A stretch of 5,463 bases of DNA, from the NCBI GenBank assembly GCA_944363685.1, contig CALVUV010000088.1:1-5463 (forward strand), read 5' to 3'. Under the pieces are notes generated by a model. That model ran no database searches, had not been told where the DNA came from, and saw only the letters and a program-made list of their open reading frames with translations. Position 1 is the first letter of the stretch. Every line of letters starts with the position of its first letter. The stretch comes from an uncultured Bacilli bacterium (GTDB taxonomy: Bacteria; Bacillota_I; Bacilli_A; RF39; UBA660). A program made the position numbers and the translations under genes. This document shows positions 4,078-5,463 of the stretch, in pieces.

Positions 4078-5409
4078 ATGGGTCGTAATTATTCTAACAA
4101 AAATTTAACTATTTTAGAACTAGGTAATATTGAATTTTACTTAAATGAAGGGAAAGGCTTTACAGAAATAGGAAGAATATTAGAAAGAGATGAAAGTACT
4201 ATTAGAAAAGAAGTAAAACATTATTCATCTTATTTTGGTGTTGCAAGAAAATGTTCTAACTGTTTGAATAAAGATAATTGTCATCAGAAATTTCTCTGTG
4301 AAAACATTATAGACAAACTAAAATGTTCTCAATGCAAATTTTGTGTTAATGCAGTTAAATATTGTCCTAACTATAAAGTCGAAAATGATTGTGAACTGCT
4401 AAAGAAAAATCATCACGTTTGTAATGGATGCGAACTTTATCATAAATGTAAAAAAGTAAAAATAAAGTATCATGCTGAGTCTGCAATAAAAAAACATGAT
4501 ATTGTACAAAGAGTTTCTAGAACTGATACTAAAGCTGATAAAATTCCACAAGATTATAAAGATTATTTATCAGATAGAATTAAAAAAGGGATCTCACCAG
4601 ATATTATTTTAAATACTTTACCTGAAAAATATAAGATGTTTAAAATATCAACACCTACTTTATATGATTGGATTGATAAAGGTTTACTTGATTGTTGTAA
4701 TCTTGATTTAAGAAATAAAGTATCAAGAATACGTTATGGAACAAATACAGTTAAAAGAAATACTGTTAAAGGCCATCAATTAAATGGAAGAAGCATTGAA
4801 AATTTAACTCAAGAAGAAAGAGAAAAAAGGCCATTAGGTATTGCAGAGTTTGATACTGTCGAAGGTATTAAAGGCGGTGAATTATTATTTACAATTATGA
4901 TTCCTTGTTTTTCTTTAATGTTAGCCTTTAAAATAGAACACAAAAGCCAAGAGGAAATAGGAAAAATATTAGATGAATTAGAAAGAAAGTTAGGACGATA
5001 TTTTTACATTTTATTTCATAAAGTAATCCCTGACAACGGTGGTGAATTTACTGACTTTTTAATATTAGAAACTTCTATTTATGAAGATTTAGAAAAAAGA
5101 TTAGAAGTATATTACACACATACTTATGCTTCTTATGAAAAACCACACATAGAAAATAATCATATCTTATTAAGATGGTTAATAAAAAAAGGATATGACA
5201 TTACAATATTATCTTCAAACGACATATTAAGTATTATTAATAGATTAAATAATTATCCGCGTCCAACCAAAGAATATAAAACACCATTAAAATTATTAGA
5301 AGAAAAATTAGGTTATGAAATATTGGAACTTTTGGATTTACACCATATTCCAATAGAAGAATTAAATATGAAAGACACAATATTAAAAAATCAAGAGCGA
5401 ATGAAATGA
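4078..5409 (+). CDS. IS30 family transposase
   Basis: This 443-residue DDE transposase is expected to cut and join the ends of an IS30-type insertion sequence. Residues about 10-48 form the helix-turn-helix typical of the family (GKGFTEIGRILERDESTIRKEV). A cysteine-rich stretch with twelve cysteines follows (59, 62, 68, 74, 83, 86, 89, 96, 105, 115, 118, 124), probably binding zinc. The integrase-like catalytic domain has D259 in IAEFDTVEG, D319 in IPDNGGEF and E359 in KPHIENNHILLRWLIKKG, so the DDE triad is intact and the frame unbroken. The start at 4078 is preferred over the in-frame ATG at 4060 because GGAGG (4066-4070) lies seven bases before it. TTGACC (4025-4030) and TACAAT (4036-4041) lie upstream but are not spaced as one promoter. 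The gene is divergent from rplS. It is longer than classic IS30 transposase (about 380 residues), largely because of the cysteine-rich part. Confidence 0.92.
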   Translation: MGRNYSNKNLTILELGNIEFYLNEGKGFTEIGRILERDESTIRKEVKHYSSYFGVARKCSNCLNKDNCHQKFLCENIIDKLKCSQCKFCVNAVKYCPNYKVENDCELLKKNHHVCNGCELYHKCKKVKIKYHAESAIKKHDIVQRVSRTDTKADKIPQDYKDYLSDRIKKGISPDIILNTLPEKYKMFKISTPTLYDWIDKGLLDCCNLDLRNKVSRIRYGTNTVKRNTVKGHQLNGRSIENLTQEEREKRPLGIAEFDTVEGIKGGELLFTIMIPCFSLMLAFKIEHKSQEEIGKILDELERKLGRYFYILFHKVIPDNGGEFTDFLILETSIYEDLEKRLEVYYTHTYASYEKPHIENNHILLRWLIKKGYDITILSSNDILSIINRLNNYPRPTKEYKTPLKLLEEKLGYEILELLDLHHIPIEELNMKDTILKNQERMK

Positions 5410-5433
5410 GTTCATCTAGACTCTTGATTTTTT
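5385..5433 (+). terminator. Rho-independent terminator overlapping the transposase stop
   Basis: AAAAAATCAAGAG (5385-5397) and CTCTTGATTTTTT (5421-5433) form a perfect 13-bp stem ending in a T run. A second stem, ATGAA with TTCAT (5401-5405 and 5411-5415), nests inside the loop. The TGA stop (5407-5409) lies in that inner loop. The structure could also work for minus-strand transcription entering from the right, since the A run at 5385-5390 gives a T run on that strand. Confidence 0.75.
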
Positions 5434-5463
5434 AATTTGTGTGATTAGTATTAATTTTACCAA

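Noticed and set aside
5385..5433. The inverted repeat at the transposase end as the IS right terminus
   Set aside because: Both arms lie on the same side of the gene with no partner at the left end, and the stem plus T run is explained by a terminator.

Overview
The window is very AT-rich (genes roughly a quarter G+C by eye) with strong AGGAGG-type ribosome binding sites, Bacillota-style promoters and a ribosomal protein L19 / signal peptidase I gene pair. This suggests a low-GC Bacillota, possibly a gut Bacilli or Erysipelotrichia-like lineage. Tryptophan is written TGG and the transposase gene stops at TGA just before a terminator, so the standard bacterial code fits better than the mycoplasma code. 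The species cannot be named from this window.

Left third (1-1350), a decayed accessory or defence-type region read on the minus strand. A strong promoter drives a truncated RhuM-family gene. Next comes a YhcG/DUF1016 (PDDEXK nuclease family) gene that has lost its middle, including the expected catalytic core, through a deletion that also shifted the frame. The junction is an 11-base stretch that both parental ends could have carried. Each broken gene is followed at its 3' side by a copy of the same 19-base sequence in the same orientation, so the YhcG remnant lies between direct repeats like a cassette. The first 90 bases are clearly richer in G+C (40 of 90) than what follows and look foreign to their surroundings.

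Middle (1350-2515). A divergent plus-strand gene encodes a 305-residue cytoplasmic protein I cannot name. It probably has a bacterial PH-like half and a second beta-rich half. It ends at a perfect 14-bp stem that serves as a bidirectional terminator for it and the convergent acetyltransferase gene.

Right-centre (2488-3932), a minus-strand housekeeping block: rplS (L19) with its own promoter, a structured leader and a terminator overlapping its stop codon; then lepB (signal peptidase I) with its own ribosome binding site and probable promoter; then a GNAT acetyltransferase two bases after the lepB stop.

Right end (3964-5433). An IS30-family transposase with an intact DDE triad and a cysteine-rich N-terminal insert is divergent from rplS. 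Two copies of an 11-base sequence precede it and a terminator hairpin overlaps its end. The outer ends of the insertion sequence could not be fixed. I found no RNA genes, CRISPR arrays or replication origin.
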